Below, piece by piece: positions 62,537 through 64,000 of a stretch of 64,000 nt of DNA. The stretch lies in contig NZ_CP065373.1 of NCBI RefSeq assembly GCF_015710575.1, positions 4,526,001 through 4,590,000 of the forward strand, in the 5' to 3' direction. Origin of the DNA: Mycolicibacterium mengxianglii (lineage in GTDB: Bacteria > Actinomycetota > Actinomycetes > Mycobacteriales > Mycobacteriaceae). The notes below the pieces were generated by a model. That model saw nothing but the letters and a program-made list of their open reading frames with translations, did no database searches and was not told the origin of the DNA. The translations under genes were made by a program, and so were the position numbers. Position 1 is the stretch's first letter; each line of letters opens with the position of its first letter.

Positions 62537-62542
62537 GAGACG

Positions 62543-63433
62543 GTGCCGCGTCCAGGTGAGGACTTCGACGGATACTCCGTCGGCAAAGTGCTGGGGCGTG
62601 GCGGCCACGCCACGGTGCATCTGGCCCGTCGACTGGCCGACGACCACGTGGTCGCCCTGAAGGTGCTCTTGTCCGGCCCCGTCTCCGAGCTGGGGTTGAT
62701 GCGGATGTCGCGGGAGTTCGACTTCGCCCGGCGCCTGCGCCATCCGCACATCGTCGAGGTGTACGACCGCGGGCCTGATTGGCTGACGATGCGGTATGTC
62801 GACGGCGGTAACGCCACCACATTGCACCGCCTCGACCTTCGGCTACAGGCGCTGACACAGATTGCCGACGCCCTCGACTTCGCCCACCGCCAGGGGGTCG
62901 TGCACTGCGACGTCAAACCAGCCAACATTCTTGTATTCAAAGAGTTTTCGCAGGGTGGAGCGGTACTCATCGACTTCGGCGTCGCCCATTCGGTGGCCGA
63001 GGACATGGCGCACCGACTGGCCCAGGATGCCACGCAACGACTTTCCCTCGACCCCGCCAGACGCATCACACATCAGCGCCCCAGCCAGGCATCCACGGTG
63101 CAGGCCTCGCTGCCGTACGCCGCGCCGGAACTATTGACCGGGCGGGCCCTGTCGGCCGCCACCGATGAGTATGCGCTGGCCTGCACCGCTGTCGAATTGA
63201 TCACCGGCTCAGCCCCTTTCGTCACAGCCACGGCGGGCGCCCTGATCGAGGCGCAACTGCATCAGCCGCCGCCGCGGGTTTCGCGCAAGGTGTCGTGGAT
63301 TCCGCGTGCTTTCGATTCAATATTGGCCAAGGCCATGGCCAAAGACCCCGATGCGCGGTATGAAACGTGCGGCGAAATGGCCCGGTTGCTTACCCTCGTC
63401 CTGCGCGGGTCAAACCGCTTTTCCGCGAAATAG
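62543..63433 (+). CDS. Soluble Ser/Thr protein kinase
   Basis: A 296-aa single-domain Hanks-type kinase: P-loop GRGGHATVHLAR, Lys in VVALKVL, catalytic loop VVHCDVKPANIL (HCD instead of HRD, so a non-RD kinase), metal motif DFGVAHS, and APE in YAAPELLTG. A long activation segment (about 50 residues, several Ser/Thr) lies between DFG and APE. It lacks the membrane helix and sensor domain found in most mycobacterial Pkn proteins. Targets are unknown. The frame and GTG are supported by a leaderless promoter. Confidence 0.88.
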   Translation: MPRPGEDFDGYSVGKVLGRGGHATVHLARRLADDHVVALKVLLSGPVSELGLMRMSREFDFARRLRHPHIVEVYDRGPDWLTMRYVDGGNATTLHRLDLRLQALTQIADALDFAHRQGVVHCDVKPANILVFKEFSQGGAVLIDFGVAHSVAEDMAHRLAQDATQRLSLDPARRITHQRPSQASTVQASLPYAAPELLTGRALSAATDEYALACTAVELITGSAPFVTATAGALIEAQLHQPPPRVSRKVSWIPRAFDSILAKAMAKDPDARYETCGEMARLLTLVLRGSNRFSAK

Positions 63434-63485
63434 CCTCGTAACAAAGGTTTTACGGACACGGATCTGATGTGCGCTGCGACTGAAC

Positions 63486-63491
63486 TAGCGT
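63486..63491 (+). promoter_or_regulatory. -10 hexamer of permease gene (leaderless)
   Basis: TAGCGT ends 6 bases before the ATG at 63498. Confidence 0.6.
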
Positions 63492-63497
63492 CGAGCC

Positions 63498-64000
63498 ATG
63501 GGATCCGCCATCGAGTACGACAATTCGGCTCTTGCGCACGAAGAAGAGGGCTACCACAAGGGCCTCAAACCTCGGCAATTACAGATGATTGCCATCGGCG
63601 GTGCGATCGGCACCGGGTTGTTCATGGGCGCCGGGGGCCGGCTGGCCTCGGCCGGCCCCGGCCTGTTCATCGTGTACGCGGTGTGCGGGGTGTTCGTGTT
63701 CTTCATCCTGCGCGCACTCGGCGAGCTGGTGTTGCACCGCCCGTCCTCGGGCTCGTTCGTCTCGTACGCCCGTGAATTCCTCGGCGAGAAAGCCGCCTAT
63801 GTCGCGGGCTGGATGTACTTCTTCAACTGGGCGTGTACCGCGATCGTCGATGTCACCGCGATCGCGCTCTACATGCACTACTGGGGCGCATTCGAGGCCA
63901 TCCCCCAGTGGGCGATCGCCCTGGTCGCGCTGGTGATGGTGGTGACCGTGAACATGATCTCGGTCAAGATCTTCGGCGAGATGGAGTTCTGGGCCGCCCT
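63498..64000 (+). CDS. Amino acid permease, APC family (3' partial)
   Basis: The first 167 residues of an AnsP/CycA-like permease. The N-terminal cytoplasmic [20 protein letters not shown] is followed by FMGAG, the unwound first-helix substrate motif of APC transporters. Four further helices follow, with the [20 protein letters not shown] loop and [20 protein letters not shown]. It is likely an amino acid/H+ symporter, perhaps for asparagine. It runs off the window end. Confidence 0.88.
   Translation, partial: MGSAIEYDNSALAHEEEGYHKGLKPRQLQMIAIGGAIGTGLFMGAGGRLASAGPGLFIVYAVCGVFVFFILRALGELVLHRPSSGSFVSYAREFLGEKAAYVAGWMYFFNWACTAIVDVTAIALYMHYWGAFEAIPQWAIALVALVMVVTVNMISVKIFGEMEFWAA

Overview
The window looks like chromosomal DNA of a fast-growing mycobacterium (Mycolicibacterium type). 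It is uniformly GC-rich. It encodes mycobacterial hallmarks: a mycolic acid methyltransferase, isocitrate lyase with RamB, GroEL2 under two CIRCE elements, a zinc-less type SodC lipoprotein, and Pks16. Gene order follows two blocks that I recall from M. tuberculosis. Positions 1-12091 and 27882-55912 track the Rv0427c-Rv0470 neighbourhood, and 59440-62322 tracks Rv1011-Rv1013. Functions are read from protein motifs and remembered homologues; no database search was run.

Layout: (1) 1-6231, the glyoxylate/lipid block: UmaA-like mycolate methyltransferase, fadB2, icl, an acyl-ACP thioesterase, the regulator ramB and an AhpD-like protein. (2) 6228-12091: lpdC with a secreted and two membrane proteins, a DUF779 protein and a prolyl-oligopeptidase-family peptidase. 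(3) 12153-19028: an accessory island with two DUF2563-like small proteins, two large type VII secretion (T7SS)-like effectors with glycine-rich hydrophobic C-termini, four intact paralogous membrane proteins and one truncated relic. (4) 19025-27719: polyphosphate kinase 2, an aldehyde dehydrogenase, a divergent thioesterase, a DinB-like protein, a VOC protein, a two-subunit N,N-dimethylformamidase-like amidohydrolase and a DUF559 protein. (5) 27882-43423: groEL2, a TetR/SDR pair, a cupin, a helicase, a HAD phosphatase, two PH-domain membrane proteins, a second SDR, moeA, psd, pssA, a CDC48-like AAA ATPase and a second TetR pair. (6) 43551-49695: a complete Mrp Na+/H+ antiporter operon (fused A/B, then C-G). 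(7) 49699-55912: a Lon-domain protein, a lipoprotein, a GCS2-type ligase, sodC, a LytR_C protein, a DUF3263 protein, def, a GNAT protein and xthA. (8) 55926-64000: a Cys-rich membrane protein, an orphan PrrB-like kinase, a methyltransferase, a truncated DUF222 protein, pks16, ispE, a 62-bp tandem repeat, a Ser/Thr kinase and the start of an amino acid permease.

The most interesting region is the island at 12153-19028. It has the architecture of a T7SS polymorphic toxin locus: a small helical partner, a long helical effector ending in a putative membrane-active domain, and an overlapping gene for a multi-pass membrane protein that could be the immunity factor. It is present as two modules in opposite orientation. 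A gapless 133-bp repeat records how the second module may have been placed inside an older array of membrane-protein genes.

Transcription signals are unusually readable. Nineteen genes have a TANNNT -10 hexamer ending 6 or 7 bases before the start codon, the leaderless arrangement common in mycobacteria, and this fixed many start codons. Regulatory palindromes lie between divergent gene pairs at 22340-22424 and 30245-30346. A related TTGC(A/C)AA...TGCGAAG element lies upstream of both icl and ramB.
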